A stretch of 64,000 bases of DNA, taken from NCBI RefSeq assembly GCF_039542905.1, contig NZ_BAABIS010000001.1, positions 620,001-684,000 of the forward strand, in the 5' to 3' direction. The translations under genes and the position numbers were made by a program. Below the pieces are notes generated by a model that saw only the letters and a list, made by a program, of their open reading frames with translations, did no database searches and was not told where the DNA came from. Positions 12,492 through 23,459 of the stretch are shown here, piece by piece (positions within the stretch are counted from its first letter, which is position 1; every line of letters begins with the position of its first letter). Origin of the DNA: Kitasatospora terrestris. Its GTDB lineage: Bacteria > Actinomycetota > Actinomycetes > Streptomycetales > Streptomycetaceae.

Positions 12492-14552
12492 TCAGGCCGT
12501 GGGCGACCGGACGGACGCGGTCAGGACGTGCAGGTGGCCGCGGGCCGGATTGCTACGCGGCGTCCCGCCGCGCTCCAGGGTCCGGGCGGCCTCCTCCAGC
12601 AGCCGGTCGCCGGGGATCTCCCGAAGCGGCCAGCTGAGCGTCACCCGGTTCAGGCCCGGCCGCCAGTGCTGCGCGGGAACGGTCGTCCGCGTGCTGCGCC
12701 ACTCCGGGCCGAGGCCGACACTCGCCACCTCCACGCCGTTGACCAGCACGCCGACGAGGGCTTCGCCGGGGTCGCCGGCCGGCAGCCGGGCGGTCAGCCC
12801 GAGCTCGACCTCCGCGGGCCCTGCCAGGACCAGCCAGGTGTAGGTGTGCGGGCCCGGCGCGACCACGAAGGGGTGCGGCTGCCCGGTGCTGCCGAACTGC
12901 TCGCGCCAAGTGGGTGCCCGGCTGATGTCCGTGAGCAGGTCGACCTCCGGCCGGGCGTGCTCGGCGATCAGCAGCCGCCGGTACGCGTCGGGGTCGGCCG
13001 CACCGCGCTCGGCCAGCAGGTCGAGCATGGTCTGCCGCAGGTCGTGGTCGGCGAGCTTGGCGGCCGACTGCGGATCGCCGACCTCCAGGTAGCGGGCCAG
13101 CTCCGGCACGCGGGCCGAGCGTTCGAAACTGGCGCAGATCCAGTTCGGGGCCAGCCTGGACTGGTAGTCGAGATATTCGGCCAGGTGTGCCGCGACGCCT
13201 TCGTCGAGCGTCAGGGCCCGCTCCAGCAGGTACCGGACGATCTCCGCGGGCTGTCCGATGTGCGCGTTGTGGATCGCCGCCAGGAAGTGCGCGGCGGCCT
13301 GGCCGGCCGCGGCGGGCGGGGTCAGCGCGGCCGCGATCGCGGCGGGATCCGTCCGGTCGTCGCGGCCGCCCAGCCGGGTGCCGAGGGCAGCCGCGGTCCA
13401 CGCGGCGGCCAGGGCGAGTCCCTCGTGGTTCAGGTGGCAGTAGTCGAGGAAGTGCTCCCGGCCCGGAGTGCGGCCGTCGGCCGCCCGGCGCAGGATCTCG
13501 GGCAGGTCGACCAGGGCGAAGCCGTGTTCTGCGGCCTTGGCCCGCATGGTCTCCTGGACGGCAGTAAGCATCCGGGGCGCGTGCGGCGCGAACCGTCCGA
13601 CGGCGGCGTCCTTGGCGTTGCGCAGGGCCCGCTCGGCACCGGCCGGGTCGTCGCCCGCCAGTGCGCTCGCCAGGAGCCGATGGGCGGCGACGCTGCCGCC
13701 ACCGTCGAGGGCGATCATCTCGACCGCGGTCCCGGCCGCCTCGGCGGTCTCACCGGCCGCGAGCTGCCGCTCGGCGCGCTCTCGCAGCCGCTGCCAGGCG
13801 AGGTTGCCGGCACCCGGCAGCACCGGGCAGGCCAGGAAGGGTTCCTCGTGCCAGTCCGCCAGGTTGAACTCGGGCACCACGAGGACGACTTCGGCGCCGT
13901 AGTCGGCCGCGGTGGCGGCCAGGCCGTCCAGGAACTCGCGGGCCCGGGCGACCATGGCGGCGTGGAAGAGCCGCTGTGCGGCGGGGTAGCCCCCGGCCCG
14001 CAGCGCGTCGGCCATCAGCCGGCGTTCGGCGTCGGTCAGGGTGGGCTGGTACCAGTTGTTGCCCGCGAACACCACGATCGCATCGGGAGCGACGGAAGCC
14101 AGCTCGGCCAGGATCCGGCGGATGTCCTCGGCGTTCGCGTTGGTCCGCGCCAGGTCGAGGACGTCGACGTCGGTCAGGCCGGGCAGGCTGCGCAGGCAGT
14201 CACCGACCAGACCGGCGTAGGTGGTGGCGGGGTCGAAGAAGTACCCGCGGGCCACCGACTCGCCGAGCACGGCCACCCGGCGGTGGCCGGTGGCCGGCGG
14301 CAGGCGTTCCAGGTCCGCCCAGAACTGCCAGTCTGCCTTGAGGTCGGGGCGGCGCAGGTGGGTCCCGTCGTCGTCGAGCCGCCAGATGCCGAGGTCGCGG
14401 GGGTCCACCGGGGCGGATCGGGGCGCCGCGGGTGCGGCCCCCGCTGCCGACAGCCGTTGGAGGAGCCCAAGGGCCAGCGCGCCGTCCTCCGCGGCGAGCG
14501 TCCGGGCGAGGCGGCGGGTGTAGGAGCGGATCGGGTCGGTGTCGCTGGGCAT
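12492..14552 (-). CDS. SGNH/GDSL-type hydrolase with C-terminal domain
   Basis: A 686-residue protein. Its N-terminal half has the SGNH blocks: VAVLGESVARG (Ser in GES, about residue 95), FAGNNWYQ (Gly-x-Asn) and DYCHLNHEG (Asp-x-x-His). SGNH enzymes are esterases or acyl-transferases. The C-terminal ~200 residues include a beta-rich segment (THTYTWLVLAGPAEVELG) that may be a binding or jelly-roll domain. ATG at 14552 follows the carbamoyltransferase stop by only 8 bp, with no obvious binding site, so translation is probably coupled. It is the last gene of the minus-strand operon. It could add or remove an acyl or carbamoyl ester on the peptide; this is inference. Confidence 0.8.
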   Translation of the reverse strand: MPSDTDPIRSYTRRLARTLAAEDGALALGLLQRLSAAGAAPAAPRSAPVDPRDLGIWRLDDDGTHLRRPDLKADWQFWADLERLPPATGHRRVAVLGESVARGYFFDPATTYAGLVGDCLRSLPGLTDVDVLDLARTNANAEDIRRILAELASVAPDAIVVFAGNNWYQPTLTDAERRLMADALRAGGYPAAQRLFHAAMVARAREFLDGLAATAADYGAEVVLVVPEFNLADWHEEPFLACPVLPGAGNLAWQRLRERAERQLAAGETAEAAGTAVEMIALDGGGSVAAHRLLASALAGDDPAGAERALRNAKDAAVGRFAPHAPRMLTAVQETMRAKAAEHGFALVDLPEILRRAADGRTPGREHFLDYCHLNHEGLALAAAWTAAALGTRLGGRDDRTDPAAIAAALTPPAAAGQAAAHFLAAIHNAHIGQPAEIVRYLLERALTLDEGVAAHLAEYLDYQSRLAPNWICASFERSARVPELARYLEVGDPQSAAKLADHDLRQTMLDLLAERGAADPDAYRRLLIAEHARPEVDLLTDISRAPTWREQFGSTGQPHPFVVAPGPHTYTWLVLAGPAEVELGLTARLPAGDPGEALVGVLVNGVEVASVGLGPEWRSTRTTVPAQHWRPGLNRVTLSWPLREIPGDRLLEEAARTLERGGTPRSNPARGHLHVLTASVRSPTA

Positions 14553-14560
14553 GGGCGCGC

Positions 14561-16345
14561 CTAAAGGAGTGAGTAGACGGAGTCGCTGACCACCGGACCG
14601 CCTGCGGGACGGGTCCCCGAGAACCAGGTGAGCCAGGCCGGGGGAATGTCCTCGCGGTCGATGACGAAGTCCTCGAGCACCAGGCAGTCGATGGCGGACC
14701 GGACGAAGCACAGGAGAGCGTCCTCCGGGGTCTGCACGATCGGCTCGCCGCGCAGGTTGAACGAGGTGTTCAGGAGGATCGGGCAGCCGGTGCGCTCGTC
14801 GAAGGCGCGCACCAGCCGGTAGAACCGGCCGTTCACCTGCTCGGTCAAGGTCTGTACCCGGGCCGAGCGGTCGACGTGGGTAACGGCCGGCAGGTCGAGC
14901 GGCGAGGTCACCTCGCAGGTTTCGAGCATGAAGGGCGACTCGTGGTCGAGCCGGAAGTGGTCGGCGGCCTTCTCGGCGAGCACGGCCGGAGCGAACGGGC
15001 GGAAACCCTCGCGCATCTTCACCAGGGCGTTGATCCGGTCGCGCATCTCCGGGCGGCGGGGATCGGCGAGGATGGACCGGCCGCCGAGCGCCCGCGGCCC
15101 GAACTCCGAACGGCCGTGGTACCAGCCGATCGCCTTGCCGGCGGCCAGTCGGTCCACGACCGCCTCCAACAGCCGGTCCTCACGGCCGCGGAAGTCGTGG
15201 AAGCCCCGGTCGCCGGCCGCGGCCAGGGTCTGGGCGACCTCCTGCACGGAGTGGCCCGGACCGATCAGCGCGGTGCGCATCCGCCCGCGGGCCGGACGCC
15301 GGCCGGTCAGGCGCCGGTGGGCGACGGCCGCGGCGCCGAGGCTGCCGCCGGCGTCACCCGCGGCGGGTTGGACGAAGACCTCGCGGAACGGACCCTCCTC
15401 GACGATCCGGCGCACCGCCACGACGTTCAGGGCGACCCCGCCGGCCATGCACAGCCGGTCGCTGGAGGTCAGCCGGCGGGCCCGCGAGGCGAGCGTCAGC
15501 AGGGTCTCCTCGGTGACCAGCTGGATGCTACGGGCGAGGTCGCAGTGGTCCTGGCCGATCTCGGACTCCGGTTCCCGGGCCTCGAGGCCGAGCAGGTCGG
15601 CGAGCTTGCCTGCGGCCATCGTGCGGGAGTTGGTGAAGTCGAAGAAGTCGAGGTCGAGGCGGAACGAGCCGTCGTCGGCCACCTCGACCAGCCGGCGCAC
15701 GCGGTCCGCGTAACGCGGTTGCCCGTACGGTGCCAGACCCATCACCTTGTACTCGCCCTCGTTCACCTCGAAGCCGAGGTGGCCGGTGATCGTGCTGTAC
15801 AGCAGGCCGAGGGAGTGCGGGAACTCCACCTCGGCGAGCAGGTCCAGGTCGTCGCCCGCGCCCCGGCCCCAGGTCGTGGTGGCCCACTCCCCCACCGCGT
15901 CGACGGTCAGTACTGCCGACTCCTCGAAGCCCGAGTAGTAGTAGGCGCTGGCGGCGTGGGACAGGTGGTGGTCGACGATCTCCAGGGGGCCGTCGTAACC
16001 CAGGAGGTCGCGGATCTCCCGGCGGGGCCGGTCCGCGTCCAGCCGGTCCAGGGCCTCCGGGCGCGCGTCGGGAAGAGCGGGGAGCGCCGTCCACAGCTGG
16101 CGGTCGAGCTTCTTCACCGGGTCCTCGTAGTACGCCACGCAGTCGACGTCGGCCAGCGTCAGCCCGGCCTGGCGCAGGCATTCCAGGACCGCCCGGCGAG
16201 GGAGGGCCGGGTCCTGCTTGATCCGGGTGAACCGTTCCTCGTGGGCTGCGGCGACGAGTTCACCGCCGACCAGCACCGCGCAGGCGGCGTCGTGGAAGTG
16301 CGCCGAGATCCCCAGCACGACGGGTCCGGGGGAGGTGCCGTTCAT
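14561..16345 (-). CDS. NodU/CmcH-type O-carbamoyltransferase
   Basis: A 594-residue carbamoyltransferase that uses carbamoyl phosphate and ATP to place a carbamoyl group on a hydroxyl. The N-terminal Kae1-like domain has GISAHFHDAAC and the metal motif HHLSHAAS (about residue 130), plus EGEYKVMGLAPYG. The C-terminal YrdC-like domain has GRSEFGPRALG and LNTSFNLRGEP. Relatives decorate novobiocin, cephamycins and tobramycin-type compounds. The clear AGGAG site before the ATG at 16345 and the ATGA overlap with mbtH fix the start. It predicts a carbamate on a hydroxylated residue of the product. Confidence 0.95.
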   Translation of the reverse strand: MNGTSPGPVVLGISAHFHDAACAVLVGGELVAAAHEERFTRIKQDPALPRRAVLECLRQAGLTLADVDCVAYYEDPVKKLDRQLWTALPALPDARPEALDRLDADRPRREIRDLLGYDGPLEIVDHHLSHAASAYYYSGFEESAVLTVDAVGEWATTTWGRGAGDDLDLLAEVEFPHSLGLLYSTITGHLGFEVNEGEYKVMGLAPYGQPRYADRVRRLVEVADDGSFRLDLDFFDFTNSRTMAAGKLADLLGLEAREPESEIGQDHCDLARSIQLVTEETLLTLASRARRLTSSDRLCMAGGVALNVVAVRRIVEEGPFREVFVQPAAGDAGGSLGAAAVAHRRLTGRRPARGRMRTALIGPGHSVQEVAQTLAAAGDRGFHDFRGREDRLLEAVVDRLAAGKAIGWYHGRSEFGPRALGGRSILADPRRPEMRDRINALVKMREGFRPFAPAVLAEKAADHFRLDHESPFMLETCEVTSPLDLPAVTHVDRSARVQTLTEQVNGRFYRLVRAFDERTGCPILLNTSFNLRGEPIVQTPEDALLCFVRSAIDCLVLEDFVIDREDIPPAWLTWFSGTRPAGGPVVSDSVYSLL

Positions 16346-16587
16346 CCCTGCTCCTGTCCTCGGCCCGCAGCCGCGACCGGGGTGTCCGGCCGGCGGGCCG
16401 CCGGACGCATGTCGACCCAAAGCTCCTCGATCCGCTCCAGGCACTGCTCGCGGCCGGCCGGCGGACCGACCGACCTCCAGCCGGCGGGGAGCGGCCGGTC
16501 GTCCCACCAGACCGAGTACTGCTGCTCGTCGTTGACGACGACGTACCAGCCGCCGGCCCCGGCCGGCGGCGCATCAGGATCGCGCAC
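16342..16587 (-). CDS. MbtH-like protein
   Basis: An 81-residue NRPS adenylation-domain partner: VVNDEQQYSVWW, LPAGWRSVG, and CLERIEELWVDMRP. GTG start with TAGGAGG eight bases upstream. That binding site lies right at the edge of the inserted IS element, which separates this gene from the oxygenase gene it originally followed. The family's usual tail is extended by a Pro/Ala-rich stretch. It is translationally coupled to the carbamoyltransferase. Confidence 0.95.
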   Translation of the reverse strand: MRDPDAPPAGAGGWYVVVNDEQQYSVWWDDRPLPAGWRSVGPPAGREQCLERIEELWVDMRPAARRPDTPVAAAGRGQEQG

Positions 16588-16598
16588 GGTTCCTCCTA

Positions 16599-17530
16599 AG
16601 GCGTGTCTGATAATTGATCTTGTGGCAGGTCGAGGCGAGCTGACGGACGCGGCATGGGAGCGAATAGAGCCCTTGTTGCCGCAGGTGGACGGGCGTGGCC
16701 GTCCATGGCGCGATCACCGGCAGGTGGTCAACGGCGTGCTGTGGCGGCTCCGGACCGGAGCACCCTGGCGCGACCTCCCGGATCGGTACGGCCCATGGCA
16801 AACCGTCTACGAGAGGTTCGCCCGCTGGGAGGCGGACGGCACCTGGGCGAAACTCCTGGAACACGTCCAGGTCCACGACGACGCGGTGGGCCGGGTCGAA
16901 TGGACCGTCGCCGTCGACTCCACGGTCAACCGCGCCCACCAGCACGCCGCCGGCGCCCGCAAAAAGGGGATGCAGACGGGGACGAACTGGAAGATCCGGG
17001 CCGCTCGCAGACGCGCCAGGCCCTCGGCCGGTCCCGAGGCGGGCTGACCACCAAGGTCCACCTCGCCGTCGACGGCCGGGGCCTGCCGCTGTCGATCGTG
17101 CTCACCCCGGGCAACGTCAACGACGCCACCGCGTTCGCCGACGTCCTCGACGGGATCCGCATCCCGCGGGCAGCCACGGGCCGTCCGCGCACGACACCGC
17201 AGCGCGTGCTGGGAGACAAGGCCTACTCCAGCAGGGCCATTCGCCACCTGCTGCGACGCCGGGGCATCGCCGCCACGATCCCCGAGCGCCGCGACCAGGC
17301 GGCCAACCGCCGACGCCGAGGGCGCCTCGGCGGCCGACCACCCGCCTTCGACAAGGAGATCTACCGCGACCGCAACGTGGTCGAACGATGCTTCGCCCGC
17401 CTCAAGCAGTTCCGCGCGATCGCGACCAGGTACGACAAACTCGCCGACCGCTACCGAGCCGGAGTCGTCCTGGCCTCCCTGATCCTCTGGCTCCGCGAAC
17501 CAGCCAGATGATCATTTGTCAGACACGCCT
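16599..17530 (+). mobile_element. IS5-family insertion sequence, 932 bp, in the mbtH/oxygenase junction
   Basis: Terminal inverted repeats AGGCGTGTCTGA (left, 16599) and TCAGACACGCCT (right, ending 17530) bound a two-frame DDE transposase. The flanks read TA on both sides (16597-16598 and 17531-17532), consistent with a 2-bp target duplication; since the repeat symmetry continues past the ends, the exact boundary is uncertain by 1-2 bp. Removing it fuses the flanks into a coherent stop codon plus ribosome binding site (see findings), showing a recent insertion into an NRPS operon. Confidence 0.9.
16622..17511 (+). CDS. IS5-family transposase made by -1 frameshift
   Basis: Frame A runs from GTG 16622 to 17047 (ELTDAAWERIEPLLP, WRLRTGAPWRDLP, first catalytic Asp in VAVDSTVNRAHQ). 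Frame B continues to 17511 with RGGLTTKVHLAVDG, LGDKAYSS (second Asp) and DRNVVERCFARLKQ (catalytic Glu). The two join by slipping back one base at AAAAAGGGG (16961-16969), giving RKKGDADGDELED in the product. This is a likely programmed frameshift rather than decay, since both halves are otherwise intact. It moves the element by cut-and-paste. Confidence 0.88.
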
Positions 17531-18528
17531 TAGATCAGTACGGGGCCGCGGCCGGTGCGGGAACCGGCGCTCCGCCGGCTGTCCAGGTGCACGTAGATGC
17601 GGTGCAGCCAGCGGTCGCGGCCGTCGTAGCGCGGGGTGAAGTCGGTCCGCCCGTGGACGACCAGGCGGTTGTCGATGAAGACCATCTCGCCGGGGCGCAG
17701 GACCAGCGAGGACGCCGACGCGAGCAGCGCCGCGCCCAGCCCGGCCATCGCGCCGCCGGCCTCGTCGTCCAGGCCGGCGGTCGCGTTGAAGTCCACCCGG
17801 ATGTCCGGGTCCGTCGGGCTCCCGCCGAGGAGCGGGTGCGGCTCGGTGGCGCCGCCGGCGCCGAAGGAGGGCGGAGCCTCGGTCACGAACCGCGGCGCGC
17901 GCAGCAGGGCGAGCTCGTCCTCGGTGAGCAGCGCCAGTGCGTCGCGGATCGAGGCGACCAGCGTTCCGGCCCGGCCCTCGTGGTCGGTGCGCAGGCACAA
18001 CAGGCCGATGAGATCCGGGCGGTGGGGGTGGAAGGCGTTCTCGTTGTGGAGTTCGAGCTGGACCGACCCGGCGTTGCTCTGGGTGTGGGCGAGGGAGCTG
18101 ACCGGCACCACGTTCTGGACCAGGGCGCCCTGCTTCTCGTCCCGGTAGGCGACGACCTCGCCGAGCTGCTGGCCGAGCAGCATCGCGACCGCGGCGGGCA
18201 GCCGCGGCAGCCGCTCCACCGAGCCGGCCACCGTCGGGGTGTTCGGCAGTGTCCCGACGTCGATGGGGAGGCCGGCCAGGACGAACAGGCCGCGGCCGGA
18301 GTCCTGGCGCAGCTCGCGGAGGCCCTCCAGGAGCCGCAGCGGCAGCCGGCAGCTCAGCCGCCGGGCCTCGGCCAGCCAGTCGTGGTCGTCGAGCAGGGCC
18401 GGCGCGGTCCCGGCGAGTTCCCCGGCGAGTTGCCGGATCGCCGCGCGCTCGGGCCCGGTGAGCTCCAGTCGGAGCGTGCGGGCGGGCACGGCGTCGGGTG
18501 CGGCGTCGGGTGCGGCGAGTACGGACAC
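17530..18528 (-). CDS. Fe(II)/2-oxoglutarate amino acid hydroxylase (AsnO/VioC type)
   Basis: A 332-residue clavaminate-synthase-like oxygenase that hydroxylates an amino acid using O2 and 2-oxoglutarate. The iron ligands are visible as HNE in LELHNENAFHPHRPDL and a distal His in VHGRTDF, with the 2-oxoglutarate-binding Arg in WLHRIYVHLDSRR. Family members hydroxylate free Asn, Arg or citrulline at C-3 or C-4. GTG start with GAGAGG upstream. It directly follows an A-domain gene whose specificity residues look Asn-like, so hydroxy-Asn is the best guess. Its stop codon TAA was created by the IS insertion; the ancestral stop was TAG. Confidence 0.92.
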   Translation of the reverse strand: MSVLAAPDAAPDAVPARTLRLELTGPERAAIRQLAGELAGTAPALLDDHDWLAEARRLSCRLPLRLLEGLRELRQDSGRGLFVLAGLPIDVGTLPNTPTVAGSVERLPRLPAAVAMLLGQQLGEVVAYRDEKQGALVQNVVPVSSLAHTQSNAGSVQLELHNENAFHPHRPDLIGLLCLRTDHEGRAGTLVASIRDALALLTEDELALLRAPRFVTEAPPSFGAGGATEPHPLLGGSPTDPDIRVDFNATAGLDDEAGGAMAGLGAALLASASSLVLRPGEMVFIDNRLVVHGRTDFTPRYDGRDRWLHRIYVHLDSRRSAGSRTGRGPVLI

Positions 18529-18557
18529 GCTGATACCTCTCGGAGCTGGTGGTTGCG

Positions 18558-20686
<2,129 letters not shown>

Positions 20687-20690
<4 letters not shown>

Positions 20691-21508
20691 TGGTTCTCCT
20701 CGGTCGAGAGTTCGGCAAGCATCCGGGCCACCAGGTCGGCCGCTTCGTCGACCACGAAGTGGCCGGCGTCGACGAGCCGCAGGGAGAACGGCCGGGAGGT
20801 CTCGGCGCGCCAGTGCGTCATCGCGCCGTACTCGACGACCGGGTCGTGCAGGCCGCCGATCACGGTGAGCGGCACGTCGAGCGGCGGCTCCGGGTGGTAG
20901 GCCAGCCGCTCGATCAGCCGGTAGTCGGCCCGGATCACCGGTTCGAACAGCGCCATCAGGTCGGGGTCGGCGAGCACGCTCGGCGCGATCCCGCCGTAGT
21001 CCGCGAACCTGCGGAACAGCTCCTCGCGGGGCAGCACGTGCATCGGGTCGGTGATCTCGCGGACCGCCGGTGCCTCGATGGACGAGACGACCAGGAGGGA
21101 CGGCATGCGCCGGCCCGCCGCCCGCAGGCGGCGGGCGAGCTGGAAGGCCAGCATCGAGCCGGAGCAGTGTCCGAACAACACGTAGGGGCGGTCCAGCAGC
21201 GGAGCCAGTGCCCCCTCGATGCCGTCCAGCAGGACCGGCAGTTCGTCGACGAGCGGCTCCTCGACCCGGTTCTCCCGGCCCGGCAGCCGGACCGCGCAGA
21301 GCTCGGTGTCGGCGGGGAGCCGGCCGGTCCAGCCGTTGTAGAGCGCGGCTCCGCCCCCGATGTGCGGGAAGCAGACGACCCGCAGCCGCGGGTCGGCGAC
21401 CCGGCGCGGCCGGGCGATCCACTTCCGGTCGGTGAGCCGGTTGCGCCCGGCCAGGCGGAGGTAGCCGGCGGAACGGGCGGTGCCCGCGCTCGGCTGCGGC
21501 GTGTTCAC
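20687..21508 (-). CDS. type II thioesterase with Cys nucleophile
   Basis: A 273-residue member of the NRPS editing thioesterase family: FPHIGGGAALY, RLPGREN, elbow FGHCSGS and terminal DAGHFVVDE. The residue at the nucleophile position is Cys115 instead of Ser (codon TGC on the minus strand at 21164-21166). Cys thioesterases are known and can favour transfer or cyclisation over hydrolysis. GTG start at 21508 after a strong AGGAGG. Coupled to the downstream A-domain gene by a GTGA overlap. Confidence 0.9.
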
Positions 21509-21524
21509 GGTCCTCCTGGGTGGT

Positions 21525-22325
21525 TCAGGCCGTTCGCGTGGCGAACAGGGTGTAGACCTCGGTGCCCCGGTACTCGGCGGGCTGGTCGACCGCGGTGCGC
21601 ATCCCGTGGCGGGTGAACAGCTCGTCGATCCGGGCGAGTTCGGCGGGTCCGCCCTCGACCTCGACGGCGGCGTTGCGGATCCCGGGCCACAACCGGTCGC
21701 CGATGCCCTGGAGTACCGCGAGTTCGAATCCCTCGACGTCGACCTTGAGGAAGTCGATCCGGTCGATGCCGAGCCGTGCCGCCACGGCGTCGAGCCGGTC
21801 GACCTGGCAGGCCACCAGTTCGACGTCCTCGAAGCGGCCCTCCAGGAGCTCGTCCGCCTCCTCGACGAAGACCTCCCGGCGGAGTGGGTCGTCCAGTCCT
21901 GCCGCGACGTTCTCGATGTAGGAGCGGACCAGCGCCTTGTCCTCGGCGGGGTCGGCGTCGAAGCCGGACATCATCGTGTACTGCGGGTAGTGGGTCAGCT
22001 GCCGGATCTCGGGGGCGCTGCCGAGGGCGAGGTTGAACGCGGTGACGCCGGGCAGTGCGGCGATGTTGCGGCTCAGCGCCTCGAAGGTCCTGGGCACCGG
22101 CTCGAAGGAGAACACCCGAGCGCCGGGCCAGCGTTGCGCGGCGAACAGGCTGAACATCCCGATGTTGGCGCCGACGTCCACGATCACCGGCCGGTCGGGC
22201 AGGCCGAGGCCCTCCGCCGGGAGGTAGCCCTCGTCCTCGAAGATCTCCTTGTAGAGGTAGTCGGTCTCGTTGCGGTTGAGGGTGTGCACCGCCATGCCGT
22301 TCGGCAGGGTCCGCAGGTGGGTCAT
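21525..22325 (-). CDS. FkbM-family methyltransferase
   Basis: A 266-residue SAM-dependent methyltransferase: VIVDVGANIGMFSLFAA (SAM-binding motif I), FEPVPRTFEALSRN (motif II) and DFLKVDVEGFELAVLQG. FkbM members mostly O-methylate polyketide or peptide intermediates. Its ATG overlaps the stop of the PCP/thioesterase gene upstream (ATGA). Substrate unknown; a hydroxylated residue or a free carboxyl are both possible. Confidence 0.92.
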   Translation of the reverse strand: MTHLRTLPNGMAVHTLNRNETDYLYKEIFEDEGYLPAEGLGLPDRPVIVDVGANIGMFSLFAAQRWPGARVFSFEPVPRTFEALSRNIAALPGVTAFNLALGSAPEIRQLTHYPQYTMMSGFDADPAEDKALVRSYIENVAAGLDDPLRREVFVEEADELLEGRFEDVELVACQVDRLDAVAARLGIDRIDFLKVDVEGFELAVLQGIGDRLWPGIRNAAVEVEGGPAELARIDELFTRHGMRTAVDQPAEYRGTEVYTLFATRTA

Positions 22326-23374
22326 CGGGCCAGCTCCTCGCGGGTGATGCGGGCGATCTCGGGGTCGGCGAGCAGCGGGCCCGGCGACTCCACTCCGTAG
22401 TCGGTCCAGTGGACGGCGTCGTCCTCCAGCACCGGCCCCCAGACCTCCTCGGTCGGCCCGGCGTCCCGTTCGTCCTGGACGATCAGCACCGGGCCGTCGT
22501 AGGCCCGCGGCCGGTATCCGGCCAGGGCGACCGCGAGCGCCGCGGACGCCCGCTGCAGCCTGGGGAGCTCCGCCGCCGGGGTCTCCCCGTCGTACCAGCC
22601 CTCCGCCCGCAGCCGGGCCAGCACCTGCTCGCCGCTCTCCTCGCCACCGAGCCCGCACAGCCGTGCCACACGGGCGAGTTGGGCCTCCAGCGCCTCCTGC
22701 GGGTGGGCCGGTCCGGCCTGCCCCGGGAGGTCCGGGCGGATCATCACCAGCGCGGACACCTGCGCCGAGCGGGCCCGCAGCACCCGGGCCGTCTCGAAGG
22801 CGAGCACCGCGCCGGCGGCGACGCCGACCAGCGCGAACCCGCCCTCGGGCCGGGCCTCCAGGAGCTCGGCGGCGTAGGCCTCGGCCAGCCCGGTCAGGCT
22901 GCCCTCCCACGGGTCGGTCCCGTCCGTGCCCGGCAGGACCAGGCCGTGGACCGGGCGTCCGCCGCACCAGCCGAGCGCGGCCGCCCGCTCGGCGCCGGCG
23001 TACCGGTCGGAGTGCACCAGGAAGACCGGCGAGCCCTCGCCGGTGGTGATCCGCGTCAGCCTGCGGCGTTCGGTCGGATCGGCCGCCGCCGGGGAGTCCG
23101 CGGTCAGCGCCGCGGGCGGACGGACGCCCTCGCCTGCGGCGCCGAGGGTGAGGCTCTCGGCGAGCCGGGCGGGGGTCGGGTTGCGGAACACCGCGGAGCT
23201 GCGCAGGGCGATCCCGCGCTGCCGTGCGGCGATGACCGCGTCGACCACCCGGAGCGAGTTGCCCCCGATCTCGAAGAAGTCGTCGTACGGGGAGACCTCG
23301 GCGCCGAACAGGTCGGCCCATGTCTCGCGCAGGGTTCGTTCGATCGTCTGGCACGATCCGCTGGCACTGGTCAC
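22322..23374 (-). CDS. PCP fused to a degenerate thioesterase-like domain
   Basis: Residues 5-80 are a carrier domain (DDFFEIGGNSL, Ser40). Residues 105-350 follow the order of an NRPS thioesterase (GSPVFLVHSDRYAGAE, VHGLVLPG, an Asp-containing QDERDAG strand), but the nucleophile elbow reads VGVAAGA with Ala where Ser or Cys should be, and the terminal His motif is replaced by DYGVESPG. The domain is therefore probably non-catalytic. GTG start at 23374 with no clear binding site; 85 bp separate it from the upstream gene. It may act as a scaffold or gate for its attached carrier. Confidence 0.8.
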   Translation of the reverse strand: MTSASGSCQTIERTLRETWADLFGAEVSPYDDFFEIGGNSLRVVDAVIAARQRGIALRSSAVFRNPTPARLAESLTLGAAGEGVRPPAALTADSPAAADPTERRRLTRITTGEGSPVFLVHSDRYAGAERAAALGWCGGRPVHGLVLPGTDGTDPWEGSLTGLAEAYAAELLEARPEGGFALVGVAAGAVLAFETARVLRARSAQVSALVMIRPDLPGQAGPAHPQEALEAQLARVARLCGLGGEESGEQVLARLRAEGWYDGETPAAELPRLQRASAALAVALAGYRPRAYDGPVLIVQDERDAGPTEEVWGPVLEDDAVHWTDYGVESPGPLLADPEIARITREELAR

Positions 23375-23459
23375 CTGACGGACAGTAGGTGAGCGGCGCA
23401 GGCACGGTCGGCAGTCCCGGCGGCAGCTCGCAGGCGAAATGCCGCCGCCGGGCGGCGGG

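Noticed and set aside
16596..16599. 4-bp target duplication CTAA/TTAG around the first IS
   Set aside because: These are inverted, not direct, copies; only TA is directly repeated, so a 2-bp duplication was chosen.
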